Counted from the stretch's first letter, positions 35,087 to 45,332 are shown. The stretch is 64,000 nucleotides of DNA from Aliivibrio finisterrensis (GCF_008933155.1 NZ_WBVP01000003.1:62001-126000), one strand, 5' to 3'. Notes: generated by a model not told the origin, from the letters alone. Made by a program: numbers and translations.

Positions 35087-36241
35087 TTAGCTTAACGCTT
35101 CATTCAATACTTTCGTTAGACGACCAACAGCTTCAACTAACTCTTCTGGGTTTGCATTAGTAAAGTTTAAACGCAGTGCAGAGGGGGCGCCTTCTGGTTT
35201 TGGGTAAAATACAGGGCTTGGTACTACAGCAACACCGTTAGCAATTAACGTTTTAGCCAGAGCAAAAGTGTCGCAATCCGGTAGAGATAACCAAATGAAC
35301 ATGCCGCCATCAACAGGGTTTAGCACACAAGTTTCAGGTAATTGTTTTTTCAGTTCTGCGAATAAAACGTCATAACGTGTTTTGTACAGCGCTTGAATTT
35401 GTTCCATGTGCAGACCAAAATCAGCGTGTTTTAATAGGCCAACCAGCAGGGCTTGCATTGGTACACTTGAGTGTAAATCAGCACCTTGTTTTACTTTAAT
35501 CAGAGGTTCTAAATAGCTTTTCTTGCCCGTTACTGCACCGATACGTAAACCCGGAGAGGCAATTTTTGAGAATGAACGCAGTACAATAGAATCGTCAGGA
35601 CAAAAAGTGGAAACCATTGGCAGCGCTTCGCCGGTAAAGCGTAGTTCACGATATGGCGCATCTTCAATGAAAGCGACTTTGTATTTGATACACAGTTCAG
35701 CCACTTTTTTACGTGTTTCTAATGACCAACATACACCCGTTGGGTTGTGGAAATCAGGCACGGCATAGAACATTTTTGGTGAATCTTGAATAAAGCATTG
35801 CTCTAGTTCTTCAAGATTAGGACCAAAATCTGTTTGAGATACGGTTGCAATATTGGCTTGAACCAAACCAAATACTTGCATAGCACCAAGGTAGCTCGGT
35901 GCTTCCATAACCACGGTATCATTTGGGTTGACATAAGCACGAGCGATAAGATCTAACCCTTGTTGAGAGCCGGTACAGATCATTGGCATGTGGGTTTCTG
36001 GTAATTGGTACATTTCTGTCAGTAGTTCTAACAGAGGGCCGTAACCTGCCGTCGCACCGTATTGAAAGACTTCTGGCATATCAGACAGGCTTTCTAGTGT
36101 TGGCTTCATTAAATCAATTGGGAACGTTTTCTCATCAGGTAATCCACCTGCGAGAGAGATAACATTCTTGTCCGTTGCTGCCGCTAAGATCTCTCTGATA
36201 TAAGAAGATTGGATCTGTTGCAGTGAGTGAGCTATTTCCAT
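35087..36241 (-). CDS. PLP-dependent class I/II aminotransferase
   Basis: This 384-residue fold-type I aminotransferase moves an amino group between amino acids and 2-oxo acids. It has SLAGGLPDEKTFP, GSQQGLDLIARAYVNP, the conserved Asn and Asp in VPDFHNPTG and AFIEDAPYRELRF, and the pyridoxal phosphate lysine in RSFSKIASPGLRIG. It most resembles the 2-aminoadipate/valine-type and MocR-linked enzymes. The start at 36241 follows GGGA with good spacing; the frame is open to 36298. An AraC regulator gene diverges 113 bases away and is likely to control it. Confidence 0.88.
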   Translation of the reverse strand: MEIAHSLQQIQSSYIREILAAATDKNVISLAGGLPDEKTFPIDLMKPTLESLSDMPEVFQYGATAGYGPLLELLTEMYQLPETHMPMICTGSQQGLDLIARAYVNPNDTVVMEAPSYLGAMQVFGLVQANIATVSQTDFGPNLEELEQCFIQDSPKMFYAVPDFHNPTGVCWSLETRKKVAELCIKYKVAFIEDAPYRELRFTGEALPMVSTFCPDDSIVLRSFSKIASPGLRIGAVTGKKSYLEPLIKVKQGADLHSSVPMQALLVGLLKHADFGLHMEQIQALYKTRYDVLFAELKKQLPETCVLNPVDGGMFIWLSLPDCDTFALAKTLIANGVAVVPSPVFYPKPEGAPSALRLNFTNANPEELVEAVGRLTKVLNEALS

Positions 36242-36354
36242 ATGTGTTCCCATCATTATCTTATTTATTTTATCCTTTGATAGTACAAGGCGTTGCACAA
36301 CTATGTTTGTCCGTTTATGCTTATAAATATGTCCATTTATGCTATTTTTAATTT

Positions 36355-37224
36355 ATGAACCAACAACACATATCAAGAATCAATGATGTTCTGTTTTATA
36401 TACATAAAGACATCAGCAAAGAGCTGACGGCAAAAGAGCTTTCTGAGGTGGCGGCGTATTCAGAGCAGCATTTTCATCGTCTTTTTAAACAAGTGGTGGG
36501 AGAGTCTATTCATCAGTATATTCGTCGAACTCGTATGGAGTATGCTGCGAATCAACTGATGTTTGATACTAAGTCGACCGTTTTAGATATTGCCAATACT
36601 TGTGGCTTTAGTTCGCTCTCTTCTTTTAGCCGTGCATTTAAATCAACCTTTGATATGTCTCCGGGTGAATGGCGAAAGCACGATTTACAAGTATCGGATA
36701 AACCATATTTGAAAGATCCTGAAGTTGCGGCAGGATATTTAAGCGTGGCTGATAGAGTGTTACCTCAACCAAAAATTACAGAGGTTTCAGAACTGCTGGC
36801 GGCTTATGTGAGACACGATGGCTATAACCGCTCTATTCGTAATGCGTGGTTGGTATTAAAAGCGTGGGCAAATACCGAGAATCGAGATTTCTCTACTCAA
36901 TTTGGCTTACACCATTCAAATCCTGCATGGGTTGAGCTTAATAAGTGCCGTTATGTAGCGTGTATTGCGATTGATAAACCATTGAAATACCGTGGTGTGG
37001 TAAACCAAATGGTGATTCCAGGTGGATTACATGCGGTGTTTCGACTTCATGGTGTTTATGGACAATTACTGCCACAAATTAGTACGGTATTAGAGAAATG
37101 GTTGCCAGCATCAGGCTTTAAATTAAGATCGACACCGGCGTATGTGCGTTACCACAAAAACCATTTTTTAAATGAATTTGAAGAATTTGAGTTGGATTTT
37201 TATCTGCCAATTAGCTTTTATTAG
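36355..37224 (+). CDS. AraC-family regulator with GyrI-like C-terminal domain
   Basis: This 289-residue protein has an N-terminal AraC DNA-binding domain (helix-turn-helix in LTAKELSEVAAYSEQHFHRLFKQVVGES and VLDIANTCGFSSLSSFSRAFKSTFDMSPGEWRK) and a C-terminal GyrI-like ligand domain from about residue 130. This domain order matches Rob/SoxS-type drug-sensing regulators. It diverges from the aminotransferase gene. Its last 14 bases overlap the convergent RarD-like gene. Confidence 0.88.
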   Translation: MNQQHISRINDVLFYIHKDISKELTAKELSEVAAYSEQHFHRLFKQVVGESIHQYIRRTRMEYAANQLMFDTKSTVLDIANTCGFSSLSSFSRAFKSTFDMSPGEWRKHDLQVSDKPYLKDPEVAAGYLSVADRVLPQPKITEVSELLAAYVRHDGYNRSIRNAWLVLKAWANTENRDFSTQFGLHHSNPAWVELNKCRYVACIAIDKPLKYRGVVNQMVIPGGLHAVFRLHGVYGQLLPQISTVLEKWLPASGFKLRSTPAYVRYHKNHFLNEFEEFELDFYLPISFY

Positions 37225-38062
37225 CAAGGTTCGGTTTATTTGGTTTCTTCATTTTGATGTTAGCAACCATGATAGAGATAATGACCAATATCAATGCGCA
37301 CTTTTGGCCGCTAGAAATAGGCTCATGATAAACCCATATAGCTAAAGCAAGATGCAACGTTGGCTCAATATATTGGAGTAAGCTTATCTTGCTTAATGGT
37401 GTTTTGAGAATGGAAATACTCAATAATAAAATAGGGATAAGTTGCAATGGTGCAGCTCCCATTAAGGTTGTCCAGTTAAGTGCAGAAAGGCCATCAGAGT
37501 GAGTGATGATGTACCACAAGGCAATAGGAGCAAAGAGAATATGCTCAAAGAAAATAGCACCAAAGGTATTTAATTTAATCAGTTTTTTAATGGCAATATA
37601 GCTCGCAAATGAGAGTGAAATAGCCAAACTTAACACAGGCAATTGTTGGTCTAAATACACATAACTCACAATGGCTAATACCATCAGAAATAGGGCAAGT
37701 TTTTGTGGTGATTTTAGCTCTTCTTTAAAAAAGACAAAGCCCATAAAGAATACAAATACGGGGGTAATATAAAAGGCTAATGACGCTGCCATTATGTTAT
37801 TGGTGATGGTTGCGTATACAAATCCTAACCACGATAAATTCATCATGATCCCTGCCATAAACGCAATAGAAATATTTCTAGCCGTACATTGCTTTTTGTC
37901 TATTAAGTTGGGCTTAAAGCAAAAAACAGCAATTAGAATCACCGCCGACCAAAAGATACGATTAGATAAAATTAATGCAGGGCTGAAGCCTTCCAGTTGA
38001 TGGAAGTAAACAGGAACTAATCCCCATATAATAAAAGCCAAAGCCCCAAAAAATGTATACAT
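37211..38062 (-). CDS. RarD/EamA-family drug and metabolite transporter
   Basis: This 283-residue, ten-helix protein starts MYTFFGALAFIIWGLVPVYFHQLEGFSPALILSNRIFWS, the standard RarD start, and shows the duplicated EamA domain. RarD-type proteins are inner-membrane transporters of unknown substrate. It converges with the AraC regulator gene and overlaps it by 14 bases. Confidence 0.88.
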   Translation of the reverse strand: MYTFFGALAFIIWGLVPVYFHQLEGFSPALILSNRIFWSAVILIAVFCFKPNLIDKKQCTARNISIAFMAGIMMNLSWLGFVYATITNNIMAASLAFYITPVFVFFMGFVFFKEELKSPQKLALFLMVLAIVSYVYLDQQLPVLSLAISLSFASYIAIKKLIKLNTFGAIFFEHILFAPIALWYIITHSDGLSALNWTTLMGAAPLQLIPILLLSISILKTPLSKISLLQYIEPTLHLALAIWVYHEPISSGQKCALILVIISIMVANIKMKKPNKPNLANKS

Positions 38063-38202
38063 AACGAACCTTTTAATAATCTACATTAACACGACAGTAG
38101 TGCGCTATTTGAATGGTGTCGATTCTATGCCCTTCTTTGATGTTTTGCTATTAAGTAATGCATCCCATATGATGAAAGGAATTATTTAAAAGGAATTAAA
38201 TT

Positions 38203-38823
38203 ATGTCAGAGGCAAAAGCGATACTTTATTACGTTTACGACCCAATGTGCTCATGGTGTTGGGGTTATAAACCAGTATGGAATAAGGTTAAACAAGCCGT
38301 TTCTAGCGACGTCGATATTGTCTATGTTCTTGGTGGGTTAGCTCCTGACTCAGAAGAGCCTATGCCGCAAGAGATGCAGACCCAAATCGCATCATATTGG
38401 CAAAAAATAGAAAACTACTTAGGTACTTCTTTTAATCACGACTTTTGGGAGAAGAATACCCCTCGTCGCTCAACATATCCTTCTTGCCGTGCCATTCTTG
38501 CTGCACGAGCTCAAGGTGCTGAATTAGCAATGCTTGAGGCAATTCAAACCGCTTATTATTTAAAAGCGATGAACCCGAGTGACAATGACGTATTGCTCGG
38601 CTGTGCGAGAGACATTGGTTTAGATATGGTGAAATTTGAGTTGGATTTATTATCTCCAGAGACGCACCAAGCATTGTTAGATGAAATCACTTTTTCTCGA
38701 TCAATTGGTCGAAGTGGTTTCCCCTCTTTATTTTTTAAAACAGAGGGTGAGTTGGTTGAGTTCCCAATTGATTACGAAAAATCAGAAGGGACCGTTGCAC
38801 TGTTAAAAAGTCGTCTATATTAA
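38203..38823 (+). CDS. DsbA-family thioredoxin-fold protein
   Basis: This 206-residue protein has the thioredoxin-fold motif CSWCW near the start (DPMCSWCWGYKP) and the cis-proline segment in RSGFPSLFFK. It has no signal peptide, so it is cytoplasmic, like the FrnE/SpxH group rather than periplasmic DsbA. The AAAAGGAATT sequence before the ATG is a ribosome site. A GST-like gene follows 45 bases later on the same strand, and the two could share a role in thiol chemistry. Confidence 0.85.
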   Translation: MSEAKAILYYVYDPMCSWCWGYKPVWNKVKQAVSSDVDIVYVLGGLAPDSEEPMPQEMQTQIASYWQKIENYLGTSFNHDFWEKNTPRRSTYPSCRAILAARAQGAELAMLEAIQTAYYLKAMNPSDNDVLLGCARDIGLDMVKFELDLLSPETHQALLDEITFSRSIGRSGFPSLFFKTEGELVEFPIDYEKSEGTVALLKSRLY

Positions 38824-38867
38824 TAAGTAATCAATGCACTTTACTCCGAATGGATAAGGATCTATCA

Positions 38868-39728
38868 ATGACAGTTGAGTACACACCACCAAAAATTTGG
38901 GTTAATGACACTGATGGCGGTAATAAATGGGCGAACATTAACAGTCCTGAATCTGGTGCAAGGTATGAGAGAGAGCTTCCGATTGGCGAGCACGCTTTGC
39001 AACTGTATTCACTTGCGACGCCCAATGGTCAGAAGGTAACGATTCTGTTAGAAGAGTTATTGGCGCTAGGCATTAAAGAGGCTGAATACGATGCCTACTT
39101 AATCAATATTGGTGAGAGCGATCAATTCTCATCAGGCTTTGTGGATGTGAATCCAAATTCAAAAATTCCCGCCTTGGTTGATCACTCTGTTGATCCTGAA
39201 GTTCATGTTTTTGAATCGGCTTCTATTTTGGTTCATTTGGCTGAGAAATTTGGTCAGTTTTTACCAAAAGAAGGCAGTGCGAGAGTTGAAACGTTTAATT
39301 GGCTATTTTGGGCGCAAGGCTCAGCTCCATTTTTAGGTGGTGGTTTTGGTCACTTTTATGCGTATGCTGATGAAAAACAAGAATACCCAATTAACCGCTT
39401 TTCTATGGAAGCAAAACGCCAATTAGACGTACTTGATAAGCAACTTGCTAAAAATACTTATGTTGCCGGTGAAGAATACAGTATTGCTGATATGGCGATT
39501 TGGCCGTGGTATGGCAACTTGGTGTTAGGTAATTTGTATGATGCTGCGGAGTTTTTGCAAGTAGACTCTTACACCAACGTAGTGCGCTGGGCAAAAATGC
39601 TTGAAGCCAGAGAAGCAGTGCAGCGCGGTAAAATTGTCAATCGTGGGTGGGGCGAAGAGTGGGAGCAAGTACCAGAGCGTCATAGCGCCGCGGATATTGA
39701 TATGGCATTAAGCAAGAAACCAAAATAA
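38868..39728 (+). CDS. yghU: YghU-like glutathione S-transferase
   Basis: This 286-residue protein is closely similar to E. coli YghU, a disulphide-bond oxidoreductase of the Nu class of glutathione transferases, in segments such as LYSLATPNGQKVTILLEELLALG, QFSSGFVDVNPNSKIPAL, FLGGGFGHFYAYA and ADMAIWPWYGN. I place the start at 38868 because AAGGAT precedes it at seven bases; an ATG at 38850 would add six residues. It follows the DsbA-like gene and ends at a strong terminator. Confidence 0.92.
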   Translation: MTVEYTPPKIWVNDTDGGNKWANINSPESGARYERELPIGEHALQLYSLATPNGQKVTILLEELLALGIKEAEYDAYLINIGESDQFSSGFVDVNPNSKIPALVDHSVDPEVHVFESASILVHLAEKFGQFLPKEGSARVETFNWLFWAQGSAPFLGGGFGHFYAYADEKQEYPINRFSMEAKRQLDVLDKQLAKNTYVAGEEYSIADMAIWPWYGNLVLGNLYDAAEFLQVDSYTNVVRWAKMLEAREAVQRGKIVNRGWGEEWEQVPERHSAADIDMALSKKPK

Positions 39729-39754
39729 TCACTGTTACGTAATGCAGATCAAAC

Positions 39755-39786
39755 AAAGGCGACAGCATAATACTGTCGCCTTTTTT
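39755..39786 (+). terminator. Strong terminator after the GST-like gene
   Basis: Bases 39755-39765 pair perfectly with 39773-39783 around a seven-base loop, and more T residues follow. This is a typical Rho-independent terminator. Confidence 0.93.
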
Positions 39787-39848
39787 ATTCGCATTTATCT
39801 GATCATGAACTTATTTTGGTTTGGTTATTGTTACGATCTAGCAACAAG

Positions 39849-41051
39849 TTACATCTCAAACAAGAAGTAATAACCATAGCCAACTACAAAGGCTGGAACG
39901 GCTGAGTAGAAGGTCGCTAGCATTGCCGCTTTTGGTGCTAATGCAATTGCTGGAAATAGTGCGTCACCATCATTTGAAATTGCATTTGAAAGCTGTGATG
40001 ACATTGGCATCGCCCCGGATAAATACAGACTAGTCACTAAAATCTGAGGACCACAACCCGGAAGTAAACCAATTGCTAAGCCAATCAGTGGCATCCACAT
40101 TCCATAACCTAAAAATACCGTGTGTAAATCGATGCCAGAGAAGTAGGTTGATAGCTCAAAAATTAAGAAAGCGACAATTACCCAAGCAGAGACAAAATTG
40201 GTGTCTTGTGCCGCCTTTTGCATTGGATGAGAACTTACACACTTATTATCTTCTGAAACCGTTGATTGATAATCACTGATCTCTTTGGTTAACGACCATA
40301 ACATCATGCTACCAATCGCTAATATTGCGCCAATCCATTCAATCGTGTGCTGTGGTAAATGAAACAGTTGATTGATATCTACTTGGAACGAACCGAGTAG
40401 GGCAATCATTGTTGCAGGAATTAATACCCATTTCCAAAATACACCCTGTAAGTTGATCGCCTTTACTTGTAAGCATGACGTGTTTTTCTCTGAATTTTCA
40501 ACTGTCTGATCTTGTTGTTTATCTTGAGTTTCAGGACGTAAAAAATCGTCTTTATGTAATGCATTGACAACCATACCTGAGATGGCACCAACCACAACAC
40601 CTAGAGCCATTACGCCAAATCCTACTTTAGGTTGTGCTGCAATTAATAAGAAAGCGGCATCACCCATGGTAGCGGTTAATACTGCGACGACTGAGCCAAA
40701 ACCTACTTTACCGCTGATGTATTGAGTGGTCACCACTATCGCACCGCCACAACCCGGTAAGGCACCAAGTAATGAAGAGAAGACCACTTGATTGGTACGA
40801 GATTTATTATAAAGCGCAGTAATACGGTTGGTTTTACCCATTATATTCGATAGGTAATGATAAATAACCAATGTGAAAGCTACGTAGGTAGATACCGCCC
40901 AAAAGGCATCAGATAACGTTGTGACGGTAATTTCTCTTGTCGTTTCTGCCCCGACTAAGGCCAATAAAGTGATAGGCAATAATAGGCGCTTGTGTTGCAG
41001 TGAAAACTGCGAAAGCGAGAGTGATTGTGAAAATGAATGAGTAGTTATCAT
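39849..41051 (-). CDS. Putative ten-helix metal exporter, MneA/ArsP_2-like
   Basis: This 400-residue integral membrane protein has two matching halves, each with the motif LPGCGG or LPGCGP in a hydrophobic setting (ALPGCGGAIVVTTQYISG and LLPGCGPQILVTSLYLSG) and a following D in TATMGDAAF or SNDGDALF. This is the pattern of the putative ten-helix heavy-metal exporter family, to which the Vibrio cholerae manganese exporter MneA is reported to belong. A Fur-type box lies 48 bases upstream. Manganese is my best guess for the substrate, from memory of the family. Confidence 0.7.
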   Translation of the reverse strand: MITTHSFSQSLSLSQFSLQHKRLLLPITLLALVGAETTREITVTTLSDAFWAVSTYVAFTLVIYHYLSNIMGKTNRITALYNKSRTNQVVFSSLLGALPGCGGAIVVTTQYISGKVGFGSVVAVLTATMGDAAFLLIAAQPKVGFGVMALGVVVGAISGMVVNALHKDDFLRPETQDKQQDQTVENSEKNTSCLQVKAINLQGVFWKWVLIPATMIALLGSFQVDINQLFHLPQHTIEWIGAILAIGSMMLWSLTKEISDYQSTVSEDNKCVSSHPMQKAAQDTNFVSAWVIVAFLIFELSTYFSGIDLHTVFLGYGMWMPLIGLAIGLLPGCGPQILVTSLYLSGAMPMSSQLSNAISNDGDALFPAIALAPKAAMLATFYSAVPAFVVGYGYYFLFEM

Positions 41052-41098
41052 AATAATAAAGCCATCAGTAAATGCGAATGGTTATCAGTATATGTAAA

Positions 41099-41113
41099 TG
41101 AGAATTATTATCA
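41099..41113. promoter_or_regulatory. Fur-type box upstream of the metal exporter
   Basis: TGAGAATTATTATCA fits the 7-1-7 Fur palindrome TGATAAT-N-ATTATCA at 13 of 14 arm positions. It is 48 bases before the exporter start on the minus strand. Fur or the related Mur could use it to link expression to iron or manganese. Confidence 0.65.
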
Positions 41114-41385
41114 ACTATCATTTCAATAGTTTTTACCGATGGATAAATTAATTTTATGGATATAGATTGATTAGCATAAAAGTCTGCATAGTTATTTGAT
41201 AACAGAGAATAGTTAATTAAAAGCTGTAAAATGTTAAATAAAAGTTGTGATTGTGCGCTTGTTTGGTGAGATCAAATGCTGACGAAATCAAGAAATTTGA
41301 TAGTATCGGCTACTAGAGTGGGCCAGAGAGCTTACTAAGCAATAACTTTTATACAGATAAAAGTGATACAGTCATGAGGGAATAT

Positions 41386-42720
41386 ATGAAAGCAGTTGAA
41401 GCGAATTTTGATGGCCTTGTTGGGCCAACGCATAACTACAGTGGTTTATCGGTAGGGAATATTGCCTCTAAAAATAATAAATCTGGTGCATCGAACCCAA
41501 AACAAGCCGTAAAGCAAGGCCTAGAAAAGATGAAAGCTCTGCATGATATGGGCTTTGTTCAAGGAGTATTAGCACCACAAGAGCGTCCAGATATTCATAC
41601 TCTACGCCGTTTAGGTTTTTCCGGTTCAGACGCTGAGGTGCTACAGAAATCTCATCAATATTCACCTCAATTGCTTGCTGCATGTAGCTCAGCGTCAAGT
41701 ATGTGGACAGCAAACGCCGGTACGGTTTCTCCAAGTGCCGATACCTCTGATGGCAAAGTCCATTTTACTCCTGCTAACTTAATTAATAAGTTTCATCGTT
41801 CAATTGAAGATGAAGTCACTGGCAATATTTTAAAAGCAACATTTGCAGATGAAAAACACTTTGCTCACCATGAAGCGTTGCCTCACAGTGATTACTTTGG
41901 TGATGAAGGTGCAGCAAACCACACTCGTTTTTGTAATGAATATGGCGAACAAGGCGTTGAGTTCTTTGTTTTTGGTAAAAGTGCGTTTGATGAAAGCTAC
42001 CTTGCTCCGAAAAAATACCCAGCACGCCAGACGTTAGAAGCCAGTGAAGCGATTGCACGAACGCATGGTTTACGCGAGCAATTTACAGTGTTTGCACAAC
42101 AGAACCCTGATGTTATTGACCAAGGGGTATTCCATAACGATGTTATTGCTGTTGGTAATAAAAATACCTTATTTTGCCATCAACAAGCATTTTTGAATCA
42201 AGAAAAAGTGAAGTTAGATCTAAGTGCTTCTTATGGTTCTGGCTTTAATGTTATTGAGGTGCCAACAGATAAAGTGTCGGTGCAAGATGCGGTCGAAACT
42301 TACCTGTTTAACAGTCAGTTAATCACTAAACCGGATGGGACTACCTTGATCATTCTTCCACAAAATTGTCGTGAGAACCCAAGAGTATGGGCGTATCTAA
42401 ATGAGCTAGTAGAACAAAAACGCGGCATTGATGAGTTGCATACCTTTGATTTAAAACAGAGTATGCAAAATGGCGGTGGGCCAGCGTGTTTACGTCTACG
42501 TGTTGTATTAAATGAAGCAGAGCAAAAAGCCGTCAATCAACATACCTTGATGAACGAGCAGCTGTTTACAACGTTAAATCTGTGGGCTGATAAGCACTAC
42601 CGTGATCGTATTGAAGACAAAGATCTTGCGGATCCACAGTTATTATTAGAATCACGAGCAGCGTTGGATGAGTTAACACAAATCATGCAGCTTGGTTCTG
42701 TGTATCCTTTCCAAAGATAG
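41386..42720 (+). CDS. astB: N-succinylarginine dihydrolase
   Basis: AstB turns N2-succinylarginine into N2-succinylornithine, CO2 and ammonia in the arginine succinyltransferase pathway. The 444-residue protein begins [25 protein letters not shown], as in the family, and keeps [27 protein letters not shown] (catalytic His) and the catalytic Cys in [11 protein letters not shown]. The GAGGGA sequence seven bases ahead supports the start at 41386 over the ATG at 41374. The other ast genes are not adjacent, so it is an orphan copy. It ends at a long hairpin. Confidence 0.95.
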   Translation: MKAVEANFDGLVGPTHNYSGLSVGNIASKNNKSGASNPKQAVKQGLEKMKALHDMGFVQGVLAPQERPDIHTLRRLGFSGSDAEVLQKSHQYSPQLLAACSSASSMWTANAGTVSPSADTSDGKVHFTPANLINKFHRSIEDEVTGNILKATFADEKHFAHHEALPHSDYFGDEGAANHTRFCNEYGEQGVEFFVFGKSAFDESYLAPKKYPARQTLEASEAIARTHGLREQFTVFAQQNPDVIDQGVFHNDVIAVGNKNTLFCHQQAFLNQEKVKLDLSASYGSGFNVIEVPTDKVSVQDAVETYLFNSQLITKPDGTTLIILPQNCRENPRVWAYLNELVEQKRGIDELHTFDLKQSMQNGGGPACLRLRVVLNEAEQKAVNQHTLMNEQLFTTLNLWADKHYRDRIEDKDLADPQLLLESRAALDELTQIMQLGSVYPFQR

Positions 42721-42725
42721 CTGAT

Positions 42726-42804
42726 AAATGGCTTTATATCAGATAATGCTTAAGCGAATTAAGTCGTATGCTAAGTTTAAATTTGATTATAGAGCCATTT
42801 TTTA
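42726..42804 (+). terminator. Terminator after astB
   Basis: Bases 42726-42738 pair with 42788-42800 in a 13-base-pair stem with one G-T pair, and four more T residues follow. The loop of about 49 bases is unusual, though it may fold into a small inner hairpin. The convergent nitrate reductase gene starts its stop codon at 42819. Confidence 0.65.
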
Positions 42805-42818
42805 TTCTTCGATTTAGT

Positions 42819-45296
42819 TTATAGAGTAAAAAAGTGAGATTCTAACGCTTCATAATCTTTGTGTTGGTTGAGTGCCAATAACCACTCCTTCTGGTTGCTT
42901 TCTATTTTATGACTTACAATAAATGCAGCCTGTAAGTGATCATTAGTCAGCACGATTTGACGATATTCTCCTTTTGGCTCTAGTATTAGTTTTTTATTAA
43001 TCTTATTGTTTTTATTGTCTAACGAATTACTTAATAGGATTATTAATTCTATTGTGTTCAGTGTGCTAGCAAGGCGATATAAATAGCCATTTGGTATTTT
43101 CTCTATCACCCAATAATCAAAGTTTCCGGTGTTTATTTTAGTTTTAGTGATAAACAAGGCTTCGCTCTTGTGTTGCCATGCTTTGATATTAACAGGTGTG
43201 TGTTTGAATTCCGGTTGGCCTGATATCTCATCTGCGTATGAGTGAATTAATAGGCAAGGCTTGCTGTTTTTAGCCGTTGAACTGTTCCAATGAATTGGCA
43301 TAAATAGGGAGGACTCCGCAATGTCGTCGGTGATTTTTACTCGTGCTTGAATTTCACTGTTTACATTGTAAATCGTCGCTATATGGTCGTTTTCGAGTTG
43401 ATATGCCTTTGCTGTATTAGGATGAATTTGCACAAAAGGCTCAGGAGAGTGAGAGGCTAATGTTTCTGATAATCCCGTTCGGCTCATGGTGTGCCAGTGA
43501 TCTCGTGTTCTTCCCGTATTTAGTAGCAAAGGAAAAGTAGCGGTTGTGTCTTGTTGAGGAGGCAGATAGTTGACTGCAATGAAACGTGCTTTTTTATCTG
43601 CAGTATAAAATTGCCCATCAGAAAATAAACGCTGATGCTCAATTTTAGTTTGTAACTCTAATACGGGCCATTGCTGAGGCGATAATTCACTGTAGCCTTG
43701 GTCATCTAGCGTTGTTAAGCCAATTAAATTAAGATCTCTCGGGTTATCTTTCTGTCCTAATGTGGTCATCTGTGCGTATTCTTTAAATACATCACCCTCA
43801 TGTCGATAATTAAATTGCTTTTTAAAGCCCATTTGTTGTGCAACTTGAGAGATTATCCACCAATCAGGTTTGGCTTGTTCAGGGCTGGGTAAGATACGGC
43901 GTTGACGTGAGATCCTTCGTTCTGAATTCGTCACCGTGCCTGATTTTTCACTCCAGCCTTGAGCAGGAAGCACAACATCGGCAAATTCCATGGTATCGGT
44001 ATTATTGATGCAATCAGAAACCACAACAAAAGGACATTTGCTTAAAGCGGAGATGACTTTTTGAGTATCAGGTAAGCTCACCACAGGGTTAGTGGCCATG
44101 ATCCAAAGTGCTTTTATCTTTCCGTTATCCATTGCATCAAACAGATCAATCGCTTTTATCCCTTCTTTTGTTGCAAGAGAGTCAGTTTGCCAAAAGTCAG
44201 AGATCAATTGATGGTGTGTTGGATCATCAAACTCCATATGGGCAGCAAGGGTGTTGGCTAATCCACCGACTTCACGGCCTCCCATTGCGTTTGGTTGACC
44301 GGTAATAGAGAAAGGACCACTGCCTTGATAACCGATTTTCCCCGTAGCTAAATGACAATTAAGAATACTATTTACTTTATCTGATCCCTGTGATGATTGG
44401 TTTACACCTTGAGAGTAGATGGTCATTACTTTGTTATATTGGGAAAACCATTGATAAAATTGCTCTATTTGGCAATGGTCAATATTGGTTATTTCTTCTG
44501 TGATGTCATCACTTTCGATGCTGTTAATCGCATTATCGAAGCCGTTAGTGTATTTTCTTATATAATCATGATTAAGTTTATTATGCTTAGCCAGGTAGCT
44601 AAGTAAGCCATTGAATAAAGCCACATCTGAGCCTGATTGAATAGGAAGGTGGAGATCAGCAATATCACAGGTTTCTGTTTTACGAGGGTCAATAACGACA
44701 ATTTTTAGATCAGGATTATTTTGTTTTGCTGCTCGTAAGCGTTGAAATAAAACAGGATGACACCAAGCCAAGTTTGAGCCGGTAATAACAACTAACTCGG
44801 TGTGCTCAAGATCGTCATAACAGATGGGAACCGTATCACTGCCAAATGCACGTTTATGTCCAACCACGCTAGAAGCCATACAAAGTCGTGAGTTACTGTC
44901 GATATTAGCACTGCCGATAAACCCCTTCATTAGCTTATTTGCGACATAATAATCCTCAGTTAACAGCTGTCCTGAAACATAAAAGGCGACAGAATCAGGA
45001 CCGTATTTTTGTATGGTTCGCTGAAATTTCTCTGCAATGTGTTGAGTCACTTCAGGCCAATGACTCGCCGATAGAGTATGATCTTTTTTAGCTCTTAACA
45101 TAGGATGAAGTAGGCGATTATCACTCTTTACTGTCTCACCTAATGCGGCTCCTTTTGTGCATAAACGACCATAATTGGAAGGGTGCTCTTTATCTCCTCT
45201 GATGGTTAATGACCCGTCAGAATTAGGAATGGCTTCGACGCCACAGCCAACACCACAATAGGCACAGGTGGTTTTTATCCATTTATCATCACTCAT
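42819..45296 (-). CDS. nasA: Assimilatory nitrate reductase, molybdopterin subunit
   Basis: This 825-residue cytoplasmic enzyme reduces nitrate to nitrite for nitrogen assimilation. It has an N-terminal [4Fe-4S] site, C11-C14-C18 with C46 (TCAYCGVGC and RLCTKG), the molybdopterin-binding body (SRLCMASSVVGHK, VVIDPRKTETCD, GQPNAMGGREVGG, TGRTRDHWHTMSRT), and a C-terminal tail. Many NasA/NasC proteins end in a [2Fe-2S] domain with several cysteines; here the last 150 residues have none, and instead resemble a pyridine-nucleotide oxidoreductase C-terminal domain (EYRQIVLTNDHLQAAFIV). It diverges from nirB across a region with two sigma-54 promoter matches. Confidence 0.88.
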   Translation of the reverse strand: MSDDKWIKTTCAYCGVGCGVEAIPNSDGSLTIRGDKEHPSNYGRLCTKGAALGETVKSDNRLLHPMLRAKKDHTLSASHWPEVTQHIAEKFQRTIQKYGPDSVAFYVSGQLLTEDYYVANKLMKGFIGSANIDSNSRLCMASSVVGHKRAFGSDTVPICYDDLEHTELVVITGSNLAWCHPVLFQRLRAAKQNNPDLKIVVIDPRKTETCDIADLHLPIQSGSDVALFNGLLSYLAKHNKLNHDYIRKYTNGFDNAINSIESDDITEEITNIDHCQIEQFYQWFSQYNKVMTIYSQGVNQSSQGSDKVNSILNCHLATGKIGYQGSGPFSITGQPNAMGGREVGGLANTLAAHMEFDDPTHHQLISDFWQTDSLATKEGIKAIDLFDAMDNGKIKALWIMATNPVVSLPDTQKVISALSKCPFVVVSDCINNTDTMEFADVVLPAQGWSEKSGTVTNSERRISRQRRILPSPEQAKPDWWIISQVAQQMGFKKQFNYRHEGDVFKEYAQMTTLGQKDNPRDLNLIGLTTLDDQGYSELSPQQWPVLELQTKIEHQRLFSDGQFYTADKKARFIAVNYLPPQQDTTATFPLLLNTGRTRDHWHTMSRTGLSETLASHSPEPFVQIHPNTAKAYQLENDHIATIYNVNSEIQARVKITDDIAESSLFMPIHWNSSTAKNSKPCLLIHSYADEISGQPEFKHTPVNIKAWQHKSEALFITKTKINTGNFDYWVIEKIPNGYLYRLASTLNTIELIILLSNSLDNKNNKINKKLILEPKGEYRQIVLTNDHLQAAFIVSHKIESNQKEWLLALNQHKDYEALESHFFTL

Positions 45297-45332
45297 CTTT
45301 ATTCCTTATTAAAATGCTATTAATAAAGATAG

